DNA of 64,000 nt from Planococcus glaciei (GTDB taxonomy: Bacteria > Bacillota > Bacilli > Bacillales_A > Planococcaceae): assembly GCF_900099655.1 (NCBI RefSeq), contig NZ_FNDC01000009.1, positions 62,001-126,000 of the forward strand, given 5' to 3'. Position numbers and translations under genes: made by a program. How positions within the stretch are numbered: position 1 is the first letter of the stretch; each line of letters begins with the position of its first letter. A model generated the notes under the pieces. The model made no database searches, was not told the DNA's origin, and saw only the letters and a program-made list of their open reading frames with translations. Shown here piece by piece: positions 8,387 through 17,861 of the stretch.

Positions 8387-9514
8387 TTATCGGTTTCGCA
8401 CTTTTGAATAAGAAATCATTTGCCTTGAACCGGCGGAAGGCTCAAGCAGCAAATCAATCACTTGTTTCGCTGTGTCCCCTGCCCGTTTTTGCAAAGGGGC
8501 CACCCGTTCTTCCAATTTTTTCAGTTCGTTCGGGTAATCCGCAAAGATTTTTTCTATAGCGGCCACTATATCTTCAGCCGTCCAGTTGTTCTCGCTGACA
8601 TTGCCAATGACCGGCTGATTGACAATCGATGCAAATGAATCGATTTTCGGGTCGTACGATAAGGCGGCAAACGGCGTCATTCCGGTGCTTGCAAAAATCA
8701 AGGCATGCAGGCGCATCCCGAGCAGCACATCCGAGGCTTTGATCGCCGCCATTTTTTCTTCAATCGAACGATCATGCGGAAGCGTATGGACTTCTTCCTT
8801 CATCATATCCGTTACGCGTTTTGATGTTTTCCAATCGTGCTTGCCGTGCATCGGAACCATCACAATGTTATGGCCCTTTTCCGACAAAACATCCAAGGCT
8901 GCCGCCACATTTTTCAAGTACGACAAATCGTCTGTCCAGTCCCGTACCGAAACGGAAATGATGCGCCCGGTAAACTGCTTGTGGTCCATCCAGGCGCTTT
9001 CAAATCCGGCGGCATCAATGCCCATGACAGGATCCGGCACAATCTGGACCGGCTGCTTGATGCCGATGTCCTTCAGCAACTGCCGGGATGATTCATCCCG
9101 CACCGTCAAAAGCTCCGCTGCCTGCAGCGTATTTTTCATGATCATCCGGTTGATCCGGCTTGCCACCGGCCCCATGCCTTGTGCATACACAAAGACCGGC
9201 TTTTTCAGGAATTGGGCGATTTTCATGACGCCTGCATAATACGGAATGCTTTTGCGCCCTGTTTCGTCCTGCAGCAGGCTGCCGCCGCCGCTGATCAACC
9301 CGTCCGCCGCTTTGATCGCTTTCGCCACTTCTGCGACATTCCAGCGGTTTACCGCTTCTACGCCGTAAGTCCTGGCCGTTTTTTCCGGTTTATTGGACAG
9401 CACCACGATGCCGATCTCTGGATAATACTCTTTCAATGATTGGATAATGGCATAAAGAATAGCTTCATCCCCTACATTATCAAAGCCATAATATCCAGAC
9501 AAAACTATTCTCAA
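8387..9514 (-). CDS. csaB: Polysaccharide pyruvyl transferase CsaB
   Basis: About 375 aa. N-terminal VLSGYYGFDNVGDEAILYAI, then GLISGGGSLLQDETGR and VYAQGMGPV, the CsaB signatures. CsaB adds ketal-linked pyruvate to the ManNAc of the secondary cell-wall polymer, the ligand bound by SLH domains. At least four SLH proteins are encoded within 15 kb, which fits. I chose TTG at 9514 (MRIVLSGYYG...) because GAGGTG sits 6 nt upstream; a GTG at 9523 is possible but overlaps the ribosome-binding site. The start overlaps the stop of the upstream DUF5693 gene (TTGA), so the two are translationally coupled. Last gene of the four-gene wall-polymer operon. Confidence 0.92.
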   Translation of the reverse strand: MRIVLSGYYGFDNVGDEAILYAIIQSLKEYYPEIGIVVLSNKPEKTARTYGVEAVNRWNVAEVAKAIKAADGLISGGGSLLQDETGRKSIPYYAGVMKIAQFLKKPVFVYAQGMGPVASRINRMIMKNTLQAAELLTVRDESSRQLLKDIGIKQPVQIVPDPVMGIDAAGFESAWMDHKQFTGRIISVSVRDWTDDLSYLKNVAAALDVLSEKGHNIVMVPMHGKHDWKTSKRVTDMMKEEVHTLPHDRSIEEKMAAIKASDVLLGMRLHALIFASTGMTPFAALSYDPKIDSFASIVNQPVIGNVSENNWTAEDIVAAIEKIFADYPNELKKLEERVAPLQKRAGDTAKQVIDLLLEPSAGSRQMISYSKVRNR

Positions 9515-11373
9515 AATTGCCACCTCGCCTTTATCTGATCAACTATCCGTGTGCCGATCCATTTGTACAATAAAATAAGTGCCCCGCCAATGATAAATCC
9601 AAAAATGATGCTATATACGCTTCTCAGCAATGAAATTGACAATGGAATATGAAGATGGGTAAACGTATTGACCATCGACAAAAAGCCGATGACTGCCGGA
9701 ACCAAAAGGAAGTAGCTGGCTTTTACGTTTCGTTTTGCCACATAAAGCGCCACAACAAAAAGCGGGAAGCCGATCAAAAATTCTTTTGTCCGCGGCCGTA
9801 CGTATAAGATTTGTTCAAGCGCTTGGCGCACCTGCAATTCGATTGCACTGACAGAACCGGTATTTCCCGTTCTGCTGATATAGTACAATCCTAACACAGC
9901 AATCAACGCGAAAATCAACATATGCCAATATTTCACGTTCATATTCAACAGGAACTTGAAGTTGCCCCAAATGGCATATAAGGCAATAAAGGCCATCGGC
10001 AAAATATAAACAAGTTTAACTCCTCTAAACGAGTCTATACCTAACAGGAACTGATTTCCATTGAGCAATACGACTATAAACCAAATACCTACTAAAGTAA
10101 CAGCGACCGCCTTGGCATATTCAATCAGCAAATACCCTTTGGCGTCCGTCTTTTTGTTGAGCAGTACTGCTAAAACAGGGGCTGAGACGGCAACGGCAAG
10201 CGCAATTGCCTTCAAAATAATGCTTAGTCCAAATAGCATATAAATCAATGCAAGCAGCGCAGTTCCTGCCAGAGTTAGGAATGTCAGCTTGCGATTTTTA
10301 ACAATGACATCCACTGCAAGCCCCAAAAAGGCGATGGCGCCGATTAAGCCGGCAGCCGTTTGCCAAAGAGGCACTTCATACGAGTCAAATGCAGCGGCTT
10401 TTCCACGAGAATTTGATGACAGTCCGGCATCGACATCTGCGCGGATCGTTTTCAAGCCGTCCATTTCTTCATCGTATTCTTCTCCTTTTGTATTCAGGAA
10501 AATCGAGCGGATGTTGCGTTCTTTGACCGCCCGGACAATTCGCTCCGAAAATACGGATAACTCTGCAGGATTGACCGGCACACTATGGAGCCGGACGACA
10601 TCCAAGTCCATTGCATATGCGGCTTGACCGAATCCAACCTGTTCGGGGCCTTCGATTTGAATCAGTGTGTAGCCCGTTTCTTTCATCTCTTCTGAAAATT
10701 CTTTCAGTAAATCCGGTTCTCGATAGAAGGGTGAATATGCACCAAGAAATAGCACTTTTTCAATGCCTTCACGCTTTAACGCCAACAGATTATCGGCCAT
10801 TCGGCGCATTTGGTCTTCTCCATAATCTGCGATGCGGGGAATAACAGTGAATCCGGCATCAATCGCCGCATCGGCCACTTCTTCATCGTAGCCCACCGGA
10901 GAAGACAGAATGGTGTCCTGGAAGCCCGGGATGAACACATAATCCACCCCGTTGACTTTGATGGCATGGGTTTCTTCAAACATCTCATCGGTTGTTTCTT
11001 TCAACGGAAAATCGGGTGACGAAGCCACAAACAGGCCTTCTTTATTATAAAACTCATCCAGCGGCTCCTGGCGGTTAAGAAGCAGGTGCTCCCGCATACG
11101 GGCAGAGTTTACGGCTGTAATAATTCCTTTGCGCTCCAATGTCCGCAAAGTATCCGGCTCTAACGAAATGGATTGGACACCCGCTTCTTTCAAATCGGCA
11201 AATATCTGGTCTCTCGTAAGGACCGAATCACTTCCCAGCCATTGGTGAACGAGCTTATACGGCACCACCGTTTCAACTGTATCACTAGATTTTTCTACTT
11301 GAACGCGCTGGACGATGGAAGGAATCGTTAAAATCAATGCGGCTAGGACGACGGCGATCAACACTTTTTGCAC
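9511..11373 (-). CDS. DUF5693 family multi-pass membrane protein
   Basis: A 620-aa protein. Signal-anchor at about 1-20, an extracytoplasmic domain of some 310 residues, then eight or more membrane segments to the C-terminus. Proteins of this type (DUF5693) sit next to csaB in other Bacillales, so a role in assembly, modification or export of the pyruvylated wall polymer is likely, though the biochemical function is not known to me. GTG start at 11373 with AAGGGTG upstream. A 152-bp gap separates it from the upstream flippase gene; its stop overlaps csaB. Confidence 0.75.
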   Translation of the reverse strand: MQKVLIAVVLAALILTIPSIVQRVQVEKSSDTVETVVPYKLVHQWLGSDSVLTRDQIFADLKEAGVQSISLEPDTLRTLERKGIITAVNSARMREHLLLNRQEPLDEFYNKEGLFVASSPDFPLKETTDEMFEETHAIKVNGVDYVFIPGFQDTILSSPVGYDEEVADAAIDAGFTVIPRIADYGEDQMRRMADNLLALKREGIEKVLFLGAYSPFYREPDLLKEFSEEMKETGYTLIQIEGPEQVGFGQAAYAMDLDVVRLHSVPVNPAELSVFSERIVRAVKERNIRSIFLNTKGEEYDEEMDGLKTIRADVDAGLSSNSRGKAAAFDSYEVPLWQTAAGLIGAIAFLGLAVDVIVKNRKLTFLTLAGTALLALIYMLFGLSIILKAIALAVAVSAPVLAVLLNKKTDAKGYLLIEYAKAVAVTLVGIWFIVVLLNGNQFLLGIDSFRGVKLVYILPMAFIALYAIWGNFKFLLNMNVKYWHMLIFALIAVLGLYYISRTGNTGSVSAIELQVRQALEQILYVRPRTKEFLIGFPLFVVALYVAKRNVKASYFLLVPAVIGFLSMVNTFTHLHIPLSISLLRSVYSIIFGFIIGGALILLYKWIGTRIVDQIKARWQF

Positions 11374-11525
11374 AAATTACACACCCTTAACTTTTTCATG
11401 GTTTGACCCTTTATTTTTCGAACTTCGGAAATCCGCTTCAGGCAGGCGCTTTTTGCAAGGTTTGCTGCCTTTTATCTCATTTGCCCAAGAACTATCAGAT
11501 GATTTTTCTTAAACTAGCTTCTAAT

Positions 11526-13073
11526 CTATTTCATTATTTTATTCAAGACCGGAATCCGGCTCATATTTTCTTTATCCAATACTTTCAATGCCAGCAGCAG
11601 GCCGAAATAGATGATGGCTCCTATTGCTATGGCAATGGCGGTGTAAAGCAAGGCCATGATGCGTGACATGCTTTCGAAATCCACCAGCAAACTTGGCAGC
11701 CAGATCACTGCTCCCATCACGAGGGAAGCGATGGCAATGGCCGTGATTTTTTTCGAAAAATACGCGAACGCTGTATATTTCCGGATGAAATATGTATTGA
11801 TTCCAAACAAAATCAAGTAGACCAAAGCCGTGGAAATGGCGGCGCCGGTCAATCCGTACGTGTTCACGAGGACCAAATTGAGAATCAGTTTAACCATGAC
11901 GCCGACGATGATGATCCATGCGCCGAGCCTTGCTTTGTTGATGCCTTGCAGCACACCTGTGCCTAGGACCGTCAACGAAGTAAAGAGTGAACTGAAGGAA
12001 ATAATGGCGACCACCTGGCTCCCTTCCAGATCCGTGAACAGCCCCAGGTTGATTGGCAGCGTCAAAGCCATCAAGCCGACTGCCGCTGGAATCGAAATCA
12101 GGTATGTAAGGAAAAACGTGTTTTCAATCAGCTGTTTTGAACCGGTTAAGTCACGCTCGGACAATTTCTTGGAAATCGACGGAATGAGCGGCAATACGAC
12201 GGAGCTTGCAAACACTGTGACGATTTGCACCAAGGCCAATCCTCTTCCGTAAATGCCGTACAAGTAATTGATTTCATCGCCTGAATTTCCGTAGTTTTTC
12301 AATCCGGTCGGAATGGTAATGGAATCCACCAGATTCAGCAGGGCCATCGTGATGGCGCCGATGCAAATCGGAATGGAGATTTTAAGGATGGTTTTTCCGG
12401 TTTTCCAGAACGAGCCGTCTTTGATCCGTTTCACTTTCCGGATCGGAGTCCGTTCATACAGCAAGCGCAAATAGACGAAGGATGCAAGCGCTCCGACAAT
12501 GGAGCCGATCATGATGCCTCCGCCGATTGCTTCGTCGCTGTACAGGTTTTGCACCATGATGACCGCGACCAGCAGAATCAGGCCGACGCGGATAAACTGT
12601 TCGATTACTTGGGAAACCGCAGTCGGCGCCATGTTCTCGTAGCCTTGGAAAAAGCCTCTATAAACGGCCATATACGGTGCCACCAGCAATGTGCACGAGA
12701 CGACGATCAGCGCCGGACGGGTTGCAGGCCCACCGAGCACATCGGCAATCGGATGGGAAAACGCGTAAATCAACAGGAAACTGGCGACGCCAAAGACGGC
12801 GGCAAGCACACCGGATACGGAAAAGATCGTTTTGATTTGCTGGTCGTCGCCTTTTGCACGTGCTTCCGCAATCAATTTGGAGATGGCAATCGGGATTCCG
12901 GCGACCGACAAAGTCAAAGCCACCATGTAAACCGGATACACAAGAGTGAAAATCCCAAGCACTTCATCTCCTGCAATGTTTTGCAGCGGAATGCGGAACA
13001 AGCTTCCGAGAATTTTAGATAATAATGCGGCAATCGATAAGATTAACGTGCTTTTGACTAAGGTATTTTTCAT
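11526..13073 (-). CDS. SpoVB/MurJ-like polysaccharide flippase
   Basis: A 515-aa protein with about 14 membrane segments of the MOP (MVF/PST) exporter superfamily; it begins STLILSIAALLSKILGSLFR, typical of the SpoVB/YtgP group. Members flip undecaprenyl-linked intermediates across the membrane. In this operon, between a TagA-type glycosyltransferase and CsaB, it is a good candidate for the wall-polymer flippase; a peptidoglycan lipid II role is the alternative. Its ATG overlaps the TGA of the upstream glycosyltransferase by 4 nt (ATGA), indicating coupling. Confidence 0.85.
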   Translation of the reverse strand: MKNTLVKSTLILSIAALLSKILGSLFRIPLQNIAGDEVLGIFTLVYPVYMVALTLSVAGIPIAISKLIAEARAKGDDQQIKTIFSVSGVLAAVFGVASFLLIYAFSHPIADVLGGPATRPALIVVSCTLLVAPYMAVYRGFFQGYENMAPTAVSQVIEQFIRVGLILLVAVIMVQNLYSDEAIGGGIMIGSIVGALASFVYLRLLYERTPIRKVKRIKDGSFWKTGKTILKISIPICIGAITMALLNLVDSITIPTGLKNYGNSGDEINYLYGIYGRGLALVQIVTVFASSVVLPLIPSISKKLSERDLTGSKQLIENTFFLTYLISIPAAVGLMALTLPINLGLFTDLEGSQVVAIISFSSLFTSLTVLGTGVLQGINKARLGAWIIIVGVMVKLILNLVLVNTYGLTGAAISTALVYLILFGINTYFIRKYTAFAYFSKKITAIAIASLVMGAVIWLPSLLVDFESMSRIMALLYTAIAIAIGAIIYFGLLLALKVLDKENMSRIPVLNKIMK

Positions 13074-13807
13074 CCTTTGCTAAAAACCTTCCGCTGGACC
13101 ACCACTAAAGCGAACTTCGGCAAGACGAGCATCCGCTTCCAGCGCGACGGCTGCTTCACTAAGCGGTAAAACCATTCCAGGTTCAGTTTCTGCCAGGCTT
13201 CAGGCGCCCGCTTGACGTTTCCGCTGAAGACATCAAAACTGCCGCCTATGCCGATGAAGACACCTTTATCAAATCCGTCGATGTGCCGGCCGATCCATTG
13301 TTCCTGCCGTGGAAAGCCAAGTGCTACAAAGACCAGGTCCGGCTGGGAGTCTTTGATGCTTTGCGGCAAAGCCGGATCCGACCAGTCAAAAAATCCGTTT
13401 TGGTGTCCAGCTATTTGTATGCCGGGATATTTTTCTTCCACAAGACGGACCGTTTCCCCCAACACCTTCTCTGATGCTCCAAGGAAAAAGATGCGCTGGC
13501 GCTTTTCATTGGCCAGTTCCAGCAAGTCCATCATCATATCGTAGCCGCTGACCCTTTCAGGCAGCGATTCGCCGATAATAGCGGCTGCTTTGACGATGCC
13601 GATGCCATCCGCTGTAATGTAATCAGCTTTTGTCAAAATCTGCTTATACTCGGAATCTTGCAGCGTATGCATGACAATTTCCGGGTTGGCTGTCACGACA
13701 AACGTCTTCTCCTGTTTTTCAATGCGGCCTTGCAATTTTTTGATAAAATCTTTGCGGGTCGTGTCGATAAACGGCACACCCAATATATGTACAAATTTGG
13801 TTGTCAT
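13070..13807 (-). CDS. WecG/TagA/CpsF family glycosyltransferase
   Basis: 245 aa. Family motifs: FVVTANPEIVM, ADGIGIVKAA, RIFFLGA and LVFVALGFPRQEQWI. TagA-type enzymes transfer ManNAc to undecaprenyl-diphospho-GlcNAc, the committed step for wall teichoic acid or secondary wall polymer. It heads the operon ending in csaB, and wecB in the same window can make the UDP-ManNAc donor. Start ATG 13807 was chosen for its GAGGAG ribosome-binding site 8 nt upstream; the frame remains open for 30 codons more, but that part overlaps the upstream terminator hairpin. Confidence 0.88.
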   Translation of the reverse strand: MTTKFVHILGVPFIDTTRKDFIKKLQGRIEKQEKTFVVTANPEIVMHTLQDSEYKQILTKADYITADGIGIVKAAAIIGESLPERVSGYDMMMDLLELANEKRQRIFFLGASEKVLGETVRLVEEKYPGIQIAGHQNGFFDWSDPALPQSIKDSQPDLVFVALGFPRQEQWIGRHIDGFDKGVFIGIGGSFDVFSGNVKRAPEAWQKLNLEWFYRLVKQPSRWKRMLVLPKFALVVVQRKVFSKG

Positions 13808-13861
13808 GGTTAAAACTCCTCTATTAAGGGCAAAATATTCTATGACAGTATAACATAAACA

Positions 13862-13908
13862 AAGAAACCCGTGTTCAAGCAGAAAGCACTTGAACACGGG
13901 TTTCTCGT
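13862..13908 (-). terminator. Terminator of the SLH-glucosaminidase gene
   Basis: A 16-bp perfect stem, GAAACCCGTGTTCAAG (13864-13879) with CTTGAACACGGGTTTC (13889-13904). On the minus strand it is followed by TTTGTTT. It separates this gene from the csaB operon. Confidence 0.88.
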
Positions 13909-13963
13909 GTAAAAATTGTTAAGAATTTATTGAGCCTGTTTTAAGGATTGAGTTGAAAAGATC

Positions 13964-15943
13964 TTATTTAGCCAGCGGCAGCAGTTTGATATAGGCTCCG
14001 TGGACATATGCTTCTGCATATTTGCTGTCCTCGGATTGTACGCGATACCAAGTCGCACCTGCGGCAGTTGCAGTGCCGTTGATGACGACCGGGACATCTG
14101 CAGGTTTAATTGTATACAAAGCGGTAGTTGCTGTTGAAGTACCGCTTCTGAAATTCAATCCGTCCGTTGTGGTAATCCCTAAGTTTTTCTTGTTCAGGTC
14201 TTTGTTGCCAAGCTTCAAATCCGCCCGGTACATATGGCCGGCGATTTTTTCTCCCCAGAATGCATCCGATGCGTAGCGGACGTTCATGCCGCCGCCTTTA
14301 TTGCCCAAATAAGCTCCATTATAAAAGCCGCCTGTAGTCGTCAGATAATTAGCGCTGACTTTTTGGGCTGCGTATTCAATGGATTCTCTGAATGTCGCAT
14401 AAGCGAATGCTGCTTTGTAAGGATCTGCATCCACTGCGCCGTATCCGTAAAGGTTGAATTTATCCTGTGCAATCTTGCTTGTTCCCCAGCCGCTTTCATG
14501 GATGGCGTGGGCCATCAAGTAAAGCGCATTGACTTTGTATGTGCTTTCCATTTCCTTAAAAAATTTACCGGTTCCGACAAGCGGACTCGCTGTCCACATT
14601 TTGCCGTTTTGGGTTTTTCCTTTATACGGGAAAGCGTCATTCAGGTATTTGTCCAATTCTGCAGCGGTGTAGTTGGATGCTGTACGAAGCGGCAATTTGT
14701 TGAAATACTGATGCGCTTCTGTAACGAGCGCACCGGATGCATTAGTGAATGTTGCCCCGTCCCAGCTGTAATACTTCATCCCCGCTACAAATTCTTTCGG
14801 CGCTTTGCCGATTTCCCCGGCAGAGGCAAGGCTGCCATTTGAATGGTTGTAAATTTTATGGACCAGGTTGCCAGCCGTTGAAACTTCATAATACGACTGC
14901 CCTTTCTTCTGCTGTTCCGGAATCAGCCGGAGCACGCTATGGCTGATATAGCCGATTTTTCCGGCTAATTCCACTTTAACTGTTTTATCCGTAGCATCAA
15001 GAAACTTCAATTCGGTGCTCGCCGGTACGTAAGGGCGAAACGTTCCGGCAGAAGCTTTTAATGCTTCTGTCGGATAAATTTCAGTGAATGCGTTAGTAAA
15101 CGCAATGCCTTGTTTCATCCAAAGAACTTTGTTGCTGCGTTCAACTGCCTGCGTGTTTGAATTGCCTTGAACGTATTTTTTCGCTTCTGAGAAAGCATCA
15201 AAATGTTTTACTACGGTTGTTTTATCTGCTGTGACTGTAACCGCCTGGAATTCTTTGGCTACAGGCACTTCAGGTACATCCGTGTGCTCTTTTGCTCTCA
15301 GCATAACAAGCGCCACCATCCATCTTTTTGAACTGTCTTTCGGTTTGAAGGTGCCGTCCGAATTCCCTTGTAAAATTCCTAAATGCGAAAGAATGCGGAC
15401 ATCCGTTACATGGTCTTTCAATATAGTAGATAAATCTTTAAATTCCAAGGCCGCAGTCGTTGCCACATCCACTTTCACACCTTTGGCCGTCAATGCGCGG
15501 GATACCATCGTCGCCATTTGTTCACGTGTGATGGAGGCATCCGGTTTGAATGTTTTGTCCGGATATCCTTGGACGATTCCCGCTTGTACCGCATCCATTA
15601 CCGGCTGGTAAAACCACTGGCCAGCTTGGACATCTTTGAAATTTACAGCTGCAGCCGTTACTTCGGGGCTTGCCAATCCAGCACTTTTGAATTGGGCACT
15701 TTCTATATCTGTGCCAAGCCCAAAGGTTTTAATGACCATCTTCGCAAATTCTGCCCGCGTCACTTCGCGTTCCGGTTGAATCGATCCGCCTGGATAGCCG
15801 GATATTACGCCGAGCGCCATCAATTCCCTCATCTCTTTTTCGTATCGATGCCCGCTCAGGTCATCTGCCGCTTGCACCAGCGACGGGCTGAATAATGATA
15901 ATGCCAGTACCGCCGTGATTGCCATCAATAATAGTTTCTTCAT
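13964..15943 (-). CDS. SLH-anchored endo-beta-N-acetylglucosaminidase
   Basis: A 659-aa secreted wall hydrolase. Signal peptide about 1-25 (SLVQAADD). Three N-terminal SLH repeats (about 30-215; ISGYPGGSIQPEREVTRAEF is a textbook example). Then a linker, and a glucosaminidase (LytD/Mannosyl-glycoprotein glucosaminidase) domain around 465-580 with the catalytic Glu in AHAIHESGWGTSKIA and the NLYGYGA motif. A C-terminal bacterial SH3 domain (LNFRSGTSTATTALYTI) follows. It cleaves glycan strands of peptidoglycan. It is divergent from the SLH-amidase across a 429-bp AT-rich gap. The G-rich ribosome-binding site (AAGGGGG) has a long 12-14 nt spacing, as in the divergent gene. Confidence 0.9.
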   Translation of the reverse strand: MKKLLLMAITAVLALSLFSPSLVQAADDLSGHRYEKEMRELMALGVISGYPGGSIQPEREVTRAEFAKMVIKTFGLGTDIESAQFKSAGLASPEVTAAAVNFKDVQAGQWFYQPVMDAVQAGIVQGYPDKTFKPDASITREQMATMVSRALTAKGVKVDVATTAALEFKDLSTILKDHVTDVRILSHLGILQGNSDGTFKPKDSSKRWMVALVMLRAKEHTDVPEVPVAKEFQAVTVTADKTTVVKHFDAFSEAKKYVQGNSNTQAVERSNKVLWMKQGIAFTNAFTEIYPTEALKASAGTFRPYVPASTELKFLDATDKTVKVELAGKIGYISHSVLRLIPEQQKKGQSYYEVSTAGNLVHKIYNHSNGSLASAGEIGKAPKEFVAGMKYYSWDGATFTNASGALVTEAHQYFNKLPLRTASNYTAAELDKYLNDAFPYKGKTQNGKMWTASPLVGTGKFFKEMESTYKVNALYLMAHAIHESGWGTSKIAQDKFNLYGYGAVDADPYKAAFAYATFRESIEYAAQKVSANYLTTTGGFYNGAYLGNKGGGMNVRYASDAFWGEKIAGHMYRADLKLGNKDLNKKNLGITTTDGLNFRSGTSTATTALYTIKPADVPVVINGTATAAGATWYRVQSEDSKYAEAYVHGAYIKLLPLAK

Positions 15944-16372
15944 TCTTTATTGAATCCCCCTTATTGGAAATAAAATCCTTTATCTCAGAAAAACCAAACT
16001 CGTTCTTTTGACCTTCCCTGTAGTAAATACCTTATATGAAAAGCAGAACAATAAATATCATACTTTTTATCTAATTTATGCATATATTTAACATTAAGTC
16101 GCATTTAGTTCATTCTCAATATAATTCAGCTTATTACCAAATGGTATAGATACTTTCATTATTTTTACAATATTTTGTCATTTATAAAATAATTAGAAAT
16201 AAATTATAATTTTAAAGGTATTTTTTACTACGAACAAAGGTGCTACCCCGAAATTCTTTTTTTAAACCTGCCTTTATTCTCATTTATCAAAAAAAGGGAT
16301 ATTTTAGAACTAAAGTCTGCTAAACTAACTACATGAAATACTAAAAACCTATTAGGGGGAAATACTCAAATT
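15944..16372. other. AT-rich divergent promoter region between two SLH genes
   Basis: 429 bp with no gene. It must hold promoters for the glucosaminidase (minus) and amidase (plus). On the minus side TTGTTC-16-TATTTA is a weak candidate. I searched for a WalR box (TGTWAH-N5-TGTWAH) and found no clean copy. The base composition is much more AT-rich than the surroundings. Confidence 0.5.
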
Positions 16373-17776
16373 ATGAAAAACCTATTAACAAAAGCTAGCC
16401 TCTTCTTCGTTGCGATGATTTTAGTGATTACTTCTCTGGGCTCACACAGCGCTTCTGCAGCTGGAGTTCCATTTAAAGATATAAAGACAACCGATAAAGA
16501 AATTATCTATTTGTGGCAGAAAGGCTTAATCAACGGAACATCCAGAACGACTTTCGGCCCTACTGAATCTGTAACGCGTGAACAAGCAGCAACAATGATC
16601 GGCCGCGCCATCAATTTGAAGGGCACTCCGAGAAAAACTTCCTTTAAAGATGTGGATTCAAAAAGCTACGCTTCCGGCTACATCCAGTCAGCTGTTGACA
16701 AAGGAATCATTACCGGCGATTCAAATGGCAATTTCCGTCCAAAGGATACAATGACCCGCGGTGAGATGGCTTACCTGATCAGCCGTGCTTTTAACCTGAC
16801 AAAGTCCGGACATGTTTATTTCATGGATATTAAAACCGATGCTAGTTCGACCAGCCTTTACACAGCAGTCAACCGAATTGCAACAGCCGGCATCACGAAC
16901 GGCACTGGCTCCGGAAATTACGAACCAAACAAAAACTTGAACAGAAGAGAGTTTGCAGCTTTTGTCGCACGCGGACTCAATACGGATTTCCGAGTGGTTT
17001 TCAAAAACGTCATGATTTCCGAAATGAATGTGACTGTAGACAACTTGAACGTCCGTAAAGGCCCTGACGTCAGCTATAGTTCAGTAGGCAAAATCAACAA
17101 AGGCGCTAAATTCCAGGTATATGGCTATAACGGCAGTTGGGCTTACGGCAAAAGCGGTACTTTGACCGGCTATGTCAGCACGGCTTACCTTTCAAAAACA
17201 GTTGTTCCTGTCGTAAACGCAAAAAGATTTGTCGTTCTTGATCCAGGCCACGGCGGTACCGACCCAGGTGCAGTTGCAAATGGCCTTCAAGAAAAAGCAA
17301 TCAACCTTGATGTTGCAAAACGTGCCCAAGCCATTCTTAAAAATAAAGGCATTTCCGTATACATGACTCGTACGACAGACGTTTTCATTCCACTTGCAAG
17401 CCGGGTAGACTTGGCAGTCAAGAGCGGCGGAAACGCATTTGTCAGCATCCATACGAATGCGGCAACTCCAGCAGCAAGCGGTTCCGAAACCTTCTACTCT
17501 GCAGCGTTGGACCAACGGGCCCAAGACAGCAAACAATTGGCGACCTTTATCCAAAACCGTCTATATAAAGCAATGAACAACACAAACCGCGGCGTCAAAG
17601 AAGCGGGCTACTTGGTTATCGGCTCGAACCCTCTTCCTGCTGCATTAGTGGAATTAGGATTTATTACAAACAGCACAGACGCTTCCAAATTGGCTTCTGC
17701 CACTTACAAACAGCGTTCTGCTGAAGCAATTGCAGGCGGCATCGAAGATTATTACAAATGGAAAGAGAATAATTAA
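16373..17776 (+). CDS. SLH-anchored N-acetylmuramoyl-L-alanine amidase (Amidase_3)
   Basis: 467 aa. Signal peptide about 1-30 (SHSASAAG). Three SLH repeats (about 31-205). An SH3b domain around 220-275 (LNVRKGPDVSYSSVGKI). The zinc amidase domain from about 285 has His293 (VVLDPGHGGTDPG), Glu307 (LQEKAINLD), His360 (FVSIHTNA) and a C-terminal Glu in ALVELGFITN. It cuts the MurNAc-L-Ala bond in peptidoglycan. It is one of four SLH wall enzymes in tandem here. The ATG is preceded by AGGGGG with about 13 nt spacing. A terminator follows the stop. Confidence 0.93.
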   Translation: MKNLLTKASLFFVAMILVITSLGSHSASAAGVPFKDIKTTDKEIIYLWQKGLINGTSRTTFGPTESVTREQAATMIGRAINLKGTPRKTSFKDVDSKSYASGYIQSAVDKGIITGDSNGNFRPKDTMTRGEMAYLISRAFNLTKSGHVYFMDIKTDASSTSLYTAVNRIATAGITNGTGSGNYEPNKNLNRREFAAFVARGLNTDFRVVFKNVMISEMNVTVDNLNVRKGPDVSYSSVGKINKGAKFQVYGYNGSWAYGKSGTLTGYVSTAYLSKTVVPVVNAKRFVVLDPGHGGTDPGAVANGLQEKAINLDVAKRAQAILKNKGISVYMTRTTDVFIPLASRVDLAVKSGGNAFVSIHTNAATPAASGSETFYSAALDQRAQDSKQLATFIQNRLYKAMNNTNRGVKEAGYLVIGSNPLPAALVELGFITNSTDASKLASATYKQRSAEAIAGGIEDYYKWKENN

Positions 17777-17781
17777 TTATT

Positions 17782-17815
17782 AAAAAAACGGGCTTTTTAG
17801 CCCGCTTTTTTTTGT
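17782..17815 (+). terminator. Terminator of the SLH-amidase gene
   Basis: Stem ACGGGCT/AGCCCGC (17788-17805) followed by eight T residues. Confidence 0.88.
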
Positions 17816-17861
17816 ATTGCGCTATACTACAAGAAAACAGTTTGGACACGGAGGGAATCTA

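Noticed and set aside
15944-16372. WalR box between the divergent SLH genes
   Set aside because: Only single half sites (for example TGTAAA) are present, not two half sites with a 5-nt gap.
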